Assembly: GCF_008831285.2 (NCBI RefSeq)
Contig: NC_045145.1
Coordinates: forward strand, 4,628,723-4,692,722
Direction: 5' to 3'
Length of the DNA stretch: 64,000 bases
From: Nymphaea colorata
Lineage: Eukaryota > Streptophyta > Magnoliopsida > Nymphaeales > Nymphaeaceae
Part shown: piece after piece, positions 1 through 12,902 of the stretch
How positions within the stretch are numbered: position 1 is the first letter of the stretch
Layout: every line of letters starts with the position of its first letter
Notes under the pieces: generated by a model
Told to the model about the DNA's origin: nothing
Databases searched by the model: none
Seen by the model: the letters and a program-made list of their open reading frames with translations, nothing else
Position numbers and translations under genes: made by a program

Positions 1-778
1 TCCCAACCTTTACTAATGTATAGATCCACATCAGAATAAGGAAAATCTTAAATAATGGCATGGAGCACCCTTACATCAGAAAATTCAAAAAGAAGGTAGC
101 AGCATTTTATCAATTTGGATAAAAGACAGGTGAGAACATCCCGAAAAAGAGAATGTAGACCTTAGGCTGCTTTATTCTTTTCCTCAGGATTTGTGTGTGT
201 GTATGTGTGTGTAGCAATTAATTCAGTTGTATAATAAGTATATAGTATATACTTTATACCAAGAACGAGTTGCTAGAAATTATAACTCATTTGTTTGGGT
301 CCATTGGATTTTCCATCAATTTCTGCTTCTTTGAAGGTACCTTACACAGTGTTTGGATGGATGAAAATGAAATGAAAGAAGGTATAAATGAAAGGGGATG
401 AAAGGAAAAGGAAGGGCATGCAAGAAGTTAGCTTGTTTGGATAGAAAGGAAAAGAAAAAAATGAAATTATTTAACTTAGTTTACAATAATGCCCCTAAGA
501 CCTTTTATTTTGATTGTAATAACTCTCTTTCGAAAGGGAGCTATATAAAACTCATTTGCTTTTTTTTTTTTTCCTCTCCCCCTCCCTCTCTCTACAAATA
601 AGCTGGCCAGTCTCAAATAATAATATGACGAAGATACGCGTGCCCTGACGTAAGGGCCAATTGCATATCAACGTACATTTTTAATCACATAAATCGTGAC
701 TCGTGAACTTATTAAGCATTTCTGAAACCAACTTTGTTCCTAAATCACCGTGTTTGGACAAATAGTAGTTTGTCATGC

Positions 779-853
<75 letters not shown>
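779..853. repeat. (CT)n then (AT)n compound microsatellite
   Basis: About 24 bases of CT repeat run straight into about 50 bases of AT repeat. It directly abuts the foldback at 859-956. The same CT-to-AT junction recurs at 26061-26162 and 52809-52870. Confidence 0.95.
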
Positions 854-855
<2 letters not shown>

Positions 856-858
856 GTT

Positions 859-956
859 TATGACGTAAAAGCATATCTAAAATCACAGCATGTTTTCTAG
901 AACAATGACATATATATTGGACATATTTATGATTTTAGACATGCTTTTACGTCATA
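859..956. repeat. foldback element / long hairpin
   Basis: The left arm at 859-885 (begins tatgacgtaaaagcat) and the right arm at 930-956 are reverse complements with one mismatch in 27 bases, separated by 44 bases. The arms contain the palindromic core tgacgt. The size suits a small MITE or a hairpin-RNA precursor. No coding potential is visible. Confidence 0.8.
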
Positions 957-1822
957 GCCAGCGGATCTTGCCACTCATATTACAAAATTTGTAGCAATTG
1001 CAAGATCTTCGAGGATTTCTTCTCCTTTTGCAGGAGGAGATGAAATTCCTCCTATGAATTAAACTGATTCTGATATTTCTGGAGAAATGAAGAAATCTCA
1101 ATCGGCCGATAAGAGCGTGCAGTATGCGGATGGAATTCATGCTTTGATTAGAAAGAGTTTCAGTTGCAACCATAATCACAGAAAGCTTGTCTCTTCCAAA
1201 AAAACTGATAAAAATATTAAAAACAATAAAAACGAAAAAAGCCTGTCTTTACCCTTTTTTTCTAAAACAAACTCCAAAATGAATTTTCATGTTTCTATTA
1301 TGTTTGTTTTTTCTCATTATTTTTACATTATTTTTATGTCAAGATTAAAACTTAAGTTAAATTATTAATCATCATTCTAACGTTGTTAAAACTTTATTTT
1401 ATCATTTTATCAAATTTTTTATGCTTTCTTATTAGTTTTTCATTTAATTTATTTTTTCCAATTTTTAAGATTTTTTCTAAAAAAACTGCCTTTTTGTTCG
1501 AAATTTTCACCTTTATCAAAAAGTATGTGAGAAAACATTTCTTGTTTAAATGCCGATAATGATATTTGTGACTATATATTAACTAGCACATACTTGATCA
1601 CATAGTCAAACCAAGGGGTGAGTTTCCTTGGGATATGGAAGCACGCCACAATTGTTTAGAGTAGGGGAGCCAACCCTTTGCACAAGCCAAAGCAGGCATA
1701 GTCTCTGAGGGCAGGATTTTAGTCTCAGAATTTTATGCGAGGCAAGCAACAAAATCTCTCTACCCCGATGCAGTTTATTCGGATGAGAAACTAAGATTAA
1801 AAAAAATAGCGGGTGATGAACA

Positions 1823-2427
1823 ATGGTCGAGCCACATGTGATCTAGTGTAGGCAATTGCCCACATCAGGCCCTCAATATTTCTTTATTTTTACGTTGACA
1901 GCCCATAGGAAACATATATCGTGAATATCCATGAAGAATTTGATGTTTCTTTCTCTTGCTTGAGAGAGGATAAGAATCTGGAATATCCTATTCTGTTATA
2001 GCGAAACAAGTTGGGAAGAAGTTGTCAATAATAGATTACCGAGAGCAATAGGTAAAAGAGATTTCCACCCAAGATTTAATAGTTGATCCATTCTCAGCCT
2101 AGGTAAAGTCCATCTTGTTGAGATAGGAATGAACAGGAACAAATAAGCTTTAGCTACTGTAATGAGGAGACTAATTGTTGTTCCAAAGACTTCACTAGTT
2201 TTATTTATTTCGAAAAGTTCAGTAATTGGTATATATGGAATAGGAAGATTTCACCCACCCAAGTACAGAACTGTTACTAATAATGAAAGAAACTAGTAAA
2301 TTGAGGTAAGAAGCAACATAAAATAAAATATTTGCTTTCTTGTTCATATGAAGGCCCCTTAGGATATTGAAACTTCTGAAAGAAATGCCCTTCCAGCAAA
2401 ATTTTTTTTGGCTCGGCCACTAGTCAG
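1823..2427. repeat. dispersed repeat family A, divergent copy
   Basis: The left end reads gtcgagccacatg followed by gtaggcaattgcccac at 1850. The right end near 2408-2420 reads tggctcggccac. The same left and right signatures recur at 14868, 27903, 28372 and 46990. The pairing of these two ends into one 600-base element is inference; it is longer than the other copies and may contain a further insertion. Confidence 0.4.
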
Positions 2428-3311
2428 TCATGCATGTCAACAGTACATTCATTGTTTTGTCGATAGGTGTGGAGCGACACCAAATCTCACTTTTTAAGGA
2501 GAAAATTGTAGTAAATTTGAAAGAACCCGTCACCTTCAAACATGTTTGCTCTTACTCGTGCAAACTGATAAGCTTGAACAAGATTTTACAATTGGAAAAC
2601 TTGAGCACTAATCTGATTTTGTACTAACTCTCATTCTCTCAAATGCAATACCTTTTCAAATTCTCAGTTCTTATGACCTAAGCTGCACTATTTTTTTTGC
2701 TATGCTTAAACATACCATTGTTCGATCTGGTTAAACTTCATCCACTTGATTAAGTGTTATTTTAAGATCTTCCAATCAAAAGAGGTCAGAAATTCACAAA
2801 CTCAAAGTGCATGGGAGTTTGCTGGGGCACAACTACCTATCGAAAAATTGAAAATCAGGTCTTATCTTACTTTCCATGATGAAATTAGACAATCCTTGGA
2901 TTGAGGATTACAAACCTTTTGCTTTTAAGAAAACCTAATAACCTCTCCTCCATGAACCTTTGAGCTGCATCCTAAAGTTTCAGGGGTGAGCGAGTTATCT
3001 CATTGTTCGAGCGAGAGCCGAAGCCTTCCTCCTTTCCTATGCACCGGAAGACTCAATGTTTAACTCTACAAATAAAAGAAAGAAAAAAAAAGGTGGGGCT
3101 AGATAAAAAGTCAGGACCAGCAAAGTTATGCCAACTAAATTTAAAGAGCATATAAAGGTACTTATACTATGTATATGGAGATTTTGGAAAGTCAGGGATG
3201 GCTTGTGCCCCGAGCTCTGCTGGTTGGAGTTTTCAGAGTCTTCAATCTTGGAAGGTTCCTTAACGTGGGCATCAAACACCCCTTAGAAAAGGAAAAAAAA
3301 ATTGCTCTAGC

Positions 3312-3318
3312 TATAAAT
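3312..3318 (+). promoter_or_regulatory. candidate TATA box of the first PPR gene
   Basis: The sequence tataaat stands about 470 bases upstream of the chosen start codon at 3783. A start site 30 bases downstream would give a leader of about 440 bases containing several upstream ATGs. No other good TATA-like element lies nearer, but many PPR genes lack one, so this is a candidate only. Confidence 0.35.
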
Positions 3319-3580
3319 GGACTCGGCAGTGTTTTCAGTATCATCTATCCGCGTCGCATCATTTTGCCAGGTGAAACGACATTTCAGCAGACATTTCTTT
3401 TCTCGTCTTTCGCTCTGAAGTTATCCAGTGACCTTATGTTCTGGATCGATCCGACCCATCTGCTTCTGAGTCTATGCGGACGGGGGAAGGGTGTGACGGC
3501 CAGTGGCCACTCCTCTTGAGTCTCTTGTGACATGTACAGGCCACCTGATCACAGCCCCGAAAAATCGAACCCACAGAGCC

Positions 3581-3607
3581 ATGAAGGTCACCTTGCTTGC
3601 TAGTTGA
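3581..3607 (+). other. upstream ORF in the PPR leader
   Basis: An ATG opens an eight-codon frame (MKVTLLAS, then TGA) ending 175 bases before the main start codon and out of frame with it. If transcription begins near 3345 it lies in the leader and could reduce translation of the PPR protein. Conservation is unknown. Confidence 0.4.
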
Positions 3608-3782
3608 CACCACCCATCAAAACCCTAACCCCACCATCACCCAATCACCTCCCCACCTGGTTCTCCTCCCTCCTACTCTGCAAGTCCACTGTAACCCAGT
3701 ATACACACCTGCCACCACCCAGAAACGGAGCAACACCACAATCCCAATCCCCAAAGCCGACAAAAGGAAAGCGAAGACAACA

Positions 3783-6700
3783 ATGGCAAAGGCAGCAATG
3801 GCGACCAGAGCCCATCTGCTCCTGAAATGCTTGTGTCCCGCCACCAGCACCACCACCTGCAGAAGCATCACCACCACCTCATTCTTCCTCCAGGAGCCAG
3901 AACTTCGCGACCCGTCTCCCCCACCAACCACGCCTCTGCCTCCGAACCCATCAACCGGCAGCCCTCTTTACCAGGAGAACTGGAGGAGCCCGCGGCCGGA
4001 CCCTCTCTTGTCGCAGTCGCTGGTCCCTCTGGGGCTTATCGACCAGGCACCCTCCCGCCGGATCCAGGCGTTCTCGGAGACTCTTGACCTCCCCAACCTT
4101 CTCAATGTCTTTGCCAATTGGATGACATCTCAGAGGTGGTCCGACCTGAAGCAGTTGTTTGAGTTCTGGATCCGATCACTCGACAAGAATGGCAAGCCTA
4201 ACCGTCCCAACGTTGATCTCTATAACCACTACCTCCGTGCTAACCTCATGATGGGCGGTTCCGCCGGCGAGCTCCTCGACCTCGTGGCGCAGATGGAGGG
4301 TTACGGTATATCCCCCAACACCGCCTCCTACAACCTCGTGCTCAAAGCGATGTATCAGTCTAGGGAAGCAGAGGCCGCGGAGAAGCTACTTGATCGGTGA
4401 GTTTAGTTCAGGAGAACCTTTTTCTTATTGCTCTTCTTCTTATTTAAGTTTGTGTCTTCCTTTTTAATCTTTTGGAGAAGTTGATCAATACATAGTAGTT
4501 CAAGTTTATCTTTACCTTCTTACAGCTTAGACATCATACCTTTTCATTGGATGCTACTCATAGTAGACTATTTTTTGATGATTTTTCGTGTTTGTCCCTC
4601 CCAATTCTTGTTGATATGTTGGGAATGTATAATCGCGGTTTTCGGTTTTCTGTCTTGCGTTTACATATGGTTGCTGTTGGTGTTTGAATGTAGTTGGTCT
4701 TTGATTTTCATGAATATCTATGGAAGCTGGTTGAATTATCGAAATTGCCAGTGGTCTCTCCCTTCTGTAGTGGTCTGAACTTTGATGCTGTAGGAGATGG
4801 ATGTTTTTTAATTTTACTATACTCTTCCAGTGTTTTGTCGTGCCAAATGGTTTCCTCTTCGTGGGTATCTTGTATGCCTTGCTTGATAGTTGCGGCGACG
4901 ATAGACCTCGTAAGCTGTTTGTAGTTTTATAAGATACATAAGAAAATATGTGGTAAACTGCCAACTGATGTGTTTGGACAAGCGTTGAATTCTAAAAACG
5001 TTGTGCAGAGGGACAAGTTGAATGAAGTGTGGGAATTGAGACCCTGCATTTTCTACTGAACTAGTTCCTGTCAGATGTTAGAAAATGGAGCAGTCAACAA
5101 GAGGTGCCTGGTTTCAGGAGAGGAAGTAGGAAGTATGGATAAATGTGCAACAAAAAGGCTCGTTTGTGTTGCCTCAAGCCAAGCCCAAACCCCCACAAGC
5201 AAGCTAAGAAATTATTTCTTTAAAGGAGAGAAATATGTCCACTTATGCACTCCAAATTCGAGTTACCATTAACTTAATGTTAAAAAATGTTTCCTGTTAG
5301 GAACTGCCAAATGGCATTTTCGATCGATAGTTCCAAATCAAACGTGATAACGGTAATAAAAGTCCCAATTCAAAATCAAGCACTTGAACTGTACTGGTCT
5401 GTTTGATAATGACAACAAATGACAGTGTGTTTCCCACTATGTACTAGTTAAAATCCCTGTCTTAAGAAGGCCAAAAAATCAAGAAGGTATATCAAATGAA
5501 AAAGTGGTAATGACAACAAATAACAGTGTGTTTCCCACTAAATACTAGTCAAAAGTCCTGTCTTCAGAAGGCCAAAAAATCAAGTAGGTATATCAAATAA
5601 AAAACTTCCACATGATTATGTCAAATAAAAGAAACATGTGGAAAACAAAAAATTTGACAAACCAATATACTAACAAAACAAGGAAAAAATGATGATGGTG
5701 CTTGTCATATATAAGAAGAAAAATGCCTTGAGGATCTGCTAATGGCTCACAAAGACCATTGCCACACATGTCTTCATTGTGACCTGAAACCTGAAGAGGG
5801 ATGCGGCTTCTTGACTATTTTGGCTTAGTTTGCATCTTTGGCATGGTTAAACTTTAAAGTGACATTCTGTTTACAATCTGTTTTATTTAGTTATAGCCAG
5901 TGAAAGAATAGCACGATTATTTAAGAGGTTAATATCATTCATGGTTTCAGACGTAGATGACTACATTTTACTCTTGCATTGTTATTCTCTTCCAACTGAT
6001 TGAGTTTCACTCTTTCTGGTTGAGTGATGCTGCTATACTTTGCTGGTATCCTTGTTCAACTTCTACAGTTCAAACCGTAAGAGAAATGCTCCTCAAACTT
6101 AATGACCCATTCAAACACAGCATGCCGAGCCATGCTTAGGCTCATTGCATTCAAATGTATCATTTACTTGATATACTGATGGCTATGAAAGATGGAGTAT
6201 TCAAATTGATTCTTATTACAATATCCAAGTTGCTGATACTTTTTTTTTTTTTTTGCATTCTGTTTGTTCAGTATAAGTCTAATGCAATGAGTTTTTAGTT
6301 GCACTGTTCTTTCTTCTCTATCTGAAGAAATAAATAAGCATGTCCATTTTCCTGTATGCAGAATGATTTGTTGAACCTATTTTGCACTTAAGTTGCTTGT
6401 TCGTCCTATCTTGGTTATTTCATTTCAAGCCCAGAATCATATTTGCTGGTTGAAACTAAAATGGTTACATCATTACAATTTGTATTTATATTTGTGAGAG
6501 AAATAATTCATCCTCATTTCCTTGTGCAAGATATTCATGAATGTAGATATCTTCAAGTGCGATAATGATCTTCACTTGATTGACTCCAGGATGCTCCAGA
6601 CAGGAAAAGATTCTTTGCCAGATGCTGAATCTTATGAGTTGGTTATTAGCTTGCTGTTCCTTCTGAATCAGATTGATTCTGCTCTAAAATATTTGGATTT

Positions 6701-9146
6701 GACGCTGAAATCTGGTTATATGGTATCAACGAGTGTCTTTACAAATTGTGTGAGCAGCTGTGTTAATGCTGGGCGACTGGATACTTTGACATCTATCATC
6801 GAGAGGTGCAAGGTATTCCTGATGCTATTTTCTTACTTGCAATCACTGCAATGGCTACTTGATGGCTGGTTACCTTAACCTAATCTGAGAAACTTGAGTT
6901 ATTGTAGCTAGAGCTGAGGAGGAGTTGTTGTCAAACCTGGTTACAGGTTTATGCTTGTCAGGATAGAGAGACAAATTAGTGGCATACTAGCTGACTTCTT
7001 GATAGTTGCTCCCAAAATGGATGATACACCATTGGCAGGGTTTTGTTGACCAATCTTCTGCTTATGGCTTTATTTTTGTACCTCACCTCCATAATGCTGG
7101 TTCCTCACCTCCATAATGCTGGTTCCTCACCTCCAATGGTGCTCTTATAGTTTATTCAAAATGTAAAATTCTCTGTGTCTGTTTTATGTTGCTCTACATA
7201 ATCTAAAGAAAAAGTTTGCCAATTGATCTCTTTGAGTTTACATTCAGGCTATGGATGAAAATAAGGCATTATGTCCCAGTTGGAACCTGTGCACATTTAT
7301 TGCAGATGTTGCACTTCAAGCAGATAATAGCAAGTTAGCATTCCATGCTTTGAAATTCTTGGCTTCGTGGATTGTTTGTGGTGAAAATGCCAGACCTGCA
7401 GTTCTTCTGTCTGTTGATGAAGGCTTGACGGTGGCAGCCTTGGGAACTGCTGCACGGACTTACAATGCTAATCTTTTGGATGCATCATGGGCAATCCTAC
7501 GTCGTTCTTTGCGCCAGAGAAGGGCACCTACTCCTGAGGCATACCTTGGAAAAATACATGCATATTCTTCTTTGGGAAACTTGCAGCGGGCTTTTAGTAC
7601 TTTAAATGAATTTGAGAATGCATATGGAAATTCAACAGAGGTGGAACAAGACATGTTCTCTCCATTTACCTCCTTATATCCACTTGCTGTGGCTTGTTCT
7701 AAAAATGGGTTTGCAACACTGGACTCTGTAAGTTTTTTCCCTTTAAATTGTATCAGAAATTTCTTATGTCCCTCCAATGCTATTTTATATTCTAATGTGT
7801 TCTACCTTTTTTTGGCCAAATGCATCTTTGTTAGCTGTCTTAGATTTCACCTCTTCCATTTGATTTTCTGCATTATGGTTCTTGGGGTAGATGCATCTTT
7901 CACCAACTTAAGATGTAAGATCTGAATGTTGTCAAATGACCATTCTGAAATTTTTATTTGTTTTTGTTAAATCTGTAGAGAATTTAATTGATTTGCTGTC
8001 TTTTTTATCAATTGGTTTATGCCTTTCATATTTGCTGGTTCGAATATGATTTCTATTTGGATTAGTGTTCAATCTGTATCTTGTAAACTATGTTATCTGG
8101 ACACTTAAGGCCAAGTCTTTAGTGTCTTATACTATTGAACTCTGATATCAAATTTGTGCATTCTTTGTCACTCCATGAACACTTCCATTTTTTAACATAA
8201 AATGTCTAAAAGGGACTCAACTAACATTAAGAACTTTTCATACCGGTTGAGCATTCACAGGTGGTACTGCAGAACATGTACGAGCTCCTTCTAATGGAAA
8301 AATCAAAGAAGGAAATCTGACATGACATATTCAATTTTCTTTATTGTCTTTTGTACAAACTCCACCATGAGATACTTTATGTCTACCACTATCTTTATTC
8401 CTTTTCTTACCTGGGTACGTTGAAAGGTTGGCCCCTTTTTGAAACTCCTTTTTATGTTTTCATTATCTCACAACTTTTTTTTGAACAGTTTATATCATTG
8501 TCACATATATCGTTTTCGGGTCTTATGCAGCGGAGAATTGCACGTTTTTTTTTCTGGCGTTTTTTTTAAAAAGATGCTTTTTTCACATTTTATACGGCGG
8601 ACTTATTTTTTGCGTATTATACGTGTTTTTTTCGAATAAGACGCATTTGCTGTGACAAACTTTTAACTTTATACATATGTGCATATTTTCGTACTTTCAG
8701 AAATTTTTACAAGAGAAAGTTAAAGTATGTTTGAGAAAGCTCCTGAGAAATTGTTGGTAATGATAGTGGTAACTATAATGCCTATATCACATGGGTACTC
8801 TATTTGGGTAGGTACTGTGTTAACACAGGTACAGGTGTGCCCTTGGACACAGCGCGGACATGGTCAGACCTGTGTTGGTTGCGGTCAACACAACCATGGC
8901 CATATTCATCCTCTTTTGAGCTCAATCATAGTTGGTTTGTCCATTTTTGCCCACTAATTAGGTTTTCTTTTAAATCATCATGTATATACGATCAAAATGA
9001 AGAGCCCTCAACAGAAACTAAATGGCTTTTCATGTTCTCTACAGTCTAACTGCACCCTTTCAGTAGGACTTTCTGTCAAGATTTTCCAGCAACTTAGTTT
9101 TCTTTCTTTAACAGAACTTTCTATATTGTTTTATTTGTTTAAAAAC

Positions 9147-9178
<32 letters not shown>

Positions 9179-9727
9179 GTATATACAGCCGTAGCCCGTT
9201 TAAAAGTGGTGTGCCGTTTGGCCATACCAGCATCTATACATGTACTAATGTGACATAGATGCATTCATATTCCAGTGCTATAGTACGAGACTAAGTCACC
9301 AGGGTGCGTTGTTTGGGAAACCACACCCACGTCGACACGATGCAGGTGTGGGTACGGGTGCGACCCAGATTCTCACCCAACAAGCACCCGACTGAAGTTA
9401 TACGATCATGGCCGCAAGCAGGTAGGTGGCTCTTTCCTTCTTCTTCCTTGTTGCCCGCTCCAACATCCTCTCGTTCACCACCGGAATCGTCAATCCCAGA
9501 CCCTCATTTTCAGCTTCTTCCACCCCACGGGCTTCCAGTTCTCCTCCCGCCTCCTCCTCTTTGCTCTGAACTTGAGCGCCTGCCATTTCCCTCCTTTGCT
9601 CCACCACGAAGCACACGGTCAGCCTCCTCAAGCCCAACCGGCGTTCCGTCCGCTTGCCGAACAAGATGCATTCGGCTCCCCAGCCGGGTCTCCCACCGAC
9701 GACTGTGCCCCCTCCCACAAGATCTGC

Positions 9728-9765
<38 letters not shown>

Positions 9766-11473
9766 GCGCTTGTTGAAACTTGAAAGGGGAAGAAGACCGC
9801 GAGCACTTGAGAATGGGGCTAGGGCTAGCTACTTAAAGTTTATATGGTTGTTACTTATAGGCCCTCCAACTTTCTAGTATTTACCCAAAAAAAGTCATTC
9901 TCATGAAACCCACTGATTTCATGGCAATACGGATCTCGGATCAAATCCGAGTCTACCCAACTTAGCCTTAATCCCAGGAAAATCATCCAATGATTCTTTA
10001 ATTGCCGAGCACGTGTTTGGTTTTCCTGTGTTGGAGGTTGAGTTACACTTGTCTCGGTTAAATTGTTAATGCAGGGTCATCATTGTTAATATATATTATA
10101 TTATTATTATTATTATTATTATTATAAATTAATAATAATAATAAATACTCTTGCCGCACCGCTGCACCTAAATTTTTTGAGATGTGCTGCACCGGCACCT
10201 GCACCCCACACTTTGGTGACATAGGTACCAGAATGTAGGAATATACACACAATACATGCATGTATTGCACCAGATGTGTATGTCCACAGTACATGCACAC
10301 ACACATACTTTATTTATATTTATATATATATATCGAAAGAGAGAGAGAGAGAGAGAAAGAGAAGGGGGGAGGGAGGGAAGGATTAGTATGTGCCTCAATC
10401 CAAAACAGTCTAGCTGTTCTGATGTTTATGAATGTGTATTTTGCAAAATTAACTGCATGGGTTGACAGACGGAGAGCACTTTCTTGATTTTATGGGTGGT
10501 GGTGCATGGTGTAACCTCCACGCTCCAAGATATATGAATCAACATAAATTTGTCCTTGTTTTAAACCCTAAAAATTCGTTATACACATCAAAAAACGTAA
10601 CTTTTATATAAAGTTCTAGGTTTTAAGCATTACTGTCACATTGCTATGGTTTAGTTTTTGAAAAGTGCAAGCACAGATGTCAAAAATAGCCAGTGTGTTT
10701 ACTCTATATGTCGAAACTGCATCAGCTCAGATAGAGAACTTGGTTTAGATTGCTATTTTTATGAAAATCATTGACATGTAAACTTTTGATTCAAGTTGCT
10801 TTATTTCCCTTCTTGCTGTGGAAATAGTTTTGTATGTTTGACTGGTTTTGAAGAACAACTTGATCTAAACTCGATGCCCAAAAGTGCTGTACTGGATCTG
10901 CAATTACAAATCTTTTGCAAAAGTTTTGAGACACACAAAAATCAAATGCACGTGTCTTACTGAAAGCACATGTTCTTTAGCTTTGTAAGTTAATAGGTTC
11001 TTACTGTGCAACTTGTTCCAGGTGTATTTTCAATTGGAGAACTTGAGTCAGGCAGATCCTCCTTATAAATCTGTTGCTGCTCTAAACTGTATTATACTTG
11101 GTTGTGCAAACATATGGGATTTGGACCGCGCATATCAGACATTTGAAGCTATCAGTAGCAGTTTTGGTCTGACTCCCGACATCCATTCGTATAATGCTTT
11201 AATGAGTGCATTTGGAAAGCTGAAAAAGGTTTTTTGAAGTTTGTTATTGCAATTACCATTTTTTTTTTGGTTTAGAGATGCAATTTTTGAGGAAATGCTT
11301 TTTACCAAATTGGACTACCTTGTTGCCTTTTCCAGACATTTGAAGCTTCGAGGGTCTTTGAGCATTTGACAAGTTTAGGAGTAAAACCAACTGAGACTAC
11401 GTATGCCTTGCTTGTTGATGCACACCTTATCAATCGTGATCCAAAGGCTGCTTTAGCAATAGTTGATGAAATG

Positions 11474-11546
<73 letters not shown>

Positions 11547-11772
11547 TGGACTTTTGGGCAATTGAGTGAATTGGTGTTTATTTAGGATGTTCACACAATG
11601 TTTAAAATATGTCTAACACAAATTTAAGAGGTCTAGTTTTTGTCTCTTACCTAAGTTCTCTGGTATTTACCAATTTTAGCATGCTCACATTTTTTTAAAA
11701 ATATTTTTTTAATACAAATTTAAGAGGTCTGATTTTTGTCTCTTACCTAAGTGATCTTGTATTTACCACTTC

Positions 11773-11823
<51 letters not shown>

Positions 11824-12902
11824 TGCTAATGTTGTAAAAGGTGTAGCGTAACACGTATCGGTCGGGCCGACCTATACGCCATATCGTTATGTGTCGCAAA
11901 CGTCGCATAGCGTATCGTAAAATTAATTTTTTAATTTAAAAATATTTAAAAATCACAAAAAATAGAGAAAAAACATTAAAAATCAGAAAAAATATACAAA
12001 AAATCAGAAATCAAGAAAAATGTATTCAAATATAAAAAAGATCATCATACATAAGGAACATTCATGTGTATCAACAACACATTCAAAAATAATAAATCAG
12101 ATATTCAAAATAACATAATAAGCATCCATCACAATTTTAAACTTGAAAATTTTATAGAATCTTAGGACTTAGAGTCTTAGTACTTGGAGTTTTAGGACTT
12201 AGATTACATCACAATTTTATAAGTTCAAAACATATAGTTATTATCTTTCATGATTCAACGATAATATCTCCTAAATCGATGAATCCTCGGTTATTTTTTA
12301 TAAAAATGGGCAAAATCTCTCCCTCCTACATCTCTTGGAGTCTTTAAATACAAGAAAAGAGAGAGGGAGGAGTGTTTAAACTTTAAAAAATAAAGAATTT
12401 TTGTGTTTTAACCCGTATTGTATGATAGGGGGGTGTATCACCCGTATCGTACAATACGGGCGATACGGTTACGATACATGTGTATCGTAAGCGTACCGTA
12501 TAGGTTTTCTAAACTCATACGATACGTATCCTACGATACGCATGTGTATCGTACCATATGGATGACATGGGTACATGCACATATACAATTAAAGCAGTCC
12601 TATTTAGCATTTGTGCTTTGAAGTTTGAGGTTATTAGAAAACCATGAACATCACAAATTTTTTTTCCTCTTTATATATACCCAAGACTTTGTGGTTTCTT
12701 TCTTGGATGCCAACAGATCAAGGCTGGATTTACGCCCTCTAGAGACACCTTGATGAAGGCCAGAAGACGGAGTGTTCGGGAGCTAGACAATGAAAGTGAT
12801 CAACAGGTTCAATCTTTACTTCGAAAGTTTAAATATCGTTTAGGTGGTCAAGCTCGCCGAGAGTTGCTCTTCTCGCTGGAGTACAGCACTGACTACACCT
12901 AG
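3783..12902 (+). CDS. PPR protein, At1g26460-like, mitochondrial; six exons
   Basis: Coding exons are 3783-4396, 6590-6812, 7248-7727, 11022-11228, 11336-11473 and 12717-12902. All introns are GT-AG, phases are consistent, and the total is 1848 bases (615 aa plus TAG). The product is colinear with the Arabidopsis pentatricopeptide protein At1g26460 as I recall it. Matching blocks include NPSTGSPLY, QRWSDLKQLFEFW, YNLVLKAMYQ, GKDSLPDAESY, ALNCIILGCAN and LLVDAHLINRDPKAAL. The first 40 or so residues are Arg/Ser/Thr-rich and lack acidic residues, as expected of an organellar presequence. The rest is made of degenerate 35-residue helical-hairpin repeats that bind RNA, and no E, DYW or SMR tail is seen. 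ATG 3783 is chosen because upstream in-frame codons lack an ATG; ATG 3798 is an alternative. The RNA target is unknown. Confidence 0.93.
5407..5606. repeat. tandem duplication in PPR intron 1
   Basis: Two adjacent copies of about 101 bases start at 5407 and 5508 (each begins taatgacaacaaa). They share the landmark cagtgtgtttcccacta and differ by about 10%. They lie inside the 2.2-kb intron 4397-6589. The rest of that intron shows nothing recognisable. Confidence 0.85.
7081..7135. repeat. 22-bp tandem repeat, 2.5 copies, PPR intron 2
   Basis: The unit starting cctcacctccataatgctgg occurs at 7081 and 7103, followed by a half unit at 7125. The two full copies are identical, suggesting a recent slippage event. 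Confidence 0.9.
9300..9840. other. GC-rich island in PPR intron 3, possible captured gene fragment
   Basis: This block inside intron 3 (7728-11021) is far richer in G+C than its surroundings. It has several open frames, Ser/Pro-rich like transit peptides, and ends in a (GA)n run at 9731-9763. An ATG at 9409 (MAAS) is followed by a GT consensus. I recognise no family. It could be a transposon-captured 5' exon or an old promoter/leader region. Confidence 0.35.
10082..10145. repeat. (ATT)n / (AAT)n repeat
   Basis: Imperfect runs of tta/att triplets, then aat triplets, lie in PPR intron 3. A shorter (ATT)n run is at 9150-9173 in the same intron. Confidence 0.8.
10316..10377. repeat. (TA)n-(GA)n compound repeat
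   Basis: A short TA run passes into GA repeats and then a purine-only stretch (gggggagggagggaag) in PPR intron 3, about 650 bases before exon 4. Confidence 0.85.
11474..11545. repeat. (CT)n(GT)n microsatellite at a splice donor
   Basis: PPR intron 5 opens with gttctctctct, so the microsatellite begins three bases inside the intron. About 30 bases of CT are followed by about 38 bases of GT. The exon 5/intron boundary is set by the frame (VDEM then IKAGF) and fits the family. Confidence 0.9.
11616..11767. repeat. repeat family C, two right-end copies
   Basis: Two direct copies about 95 bases apart share aatttaagaggtct and tttttgtctcttacctaag. They match the right terminus of the MITE at 26163-26513. 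They lie in PPR intron 5 just before an (AT)n run at 11776-11818. Confidence 0.6.
11776..11818. repeat. (AT)n microsatellite
   Basis: About 43 bases of pure AT dinucleotide repeat in PPR intron 5, directly downstream of the family C end. Confidence 0.95.
11838..12572. mobile_element. probable non-autonomous DNA transposon in PPR intron 5
   Basis: Both ends are packed with cgtatcg/cgatacg words in inverted relation. The left end (11845-11930) carries acacgtatcggtcgggcc and cgcatagcgtatcg; the right end (12411-12560) carries cccgtatcgtac, cgatacgg and tacgatacgcatgtg. The 480-base middle is AT-rich and non-coding. The ends are too diverged to fix exact termini or a target duplication, so the class is not assigned. 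Confidence 0.55.

Noticed and set aside
3604..3931. Overlapping frames on both strands over PPR exon 1
   Set aside because: Shadows of the GC-rich PPR first exon, whose own frame matches the family.
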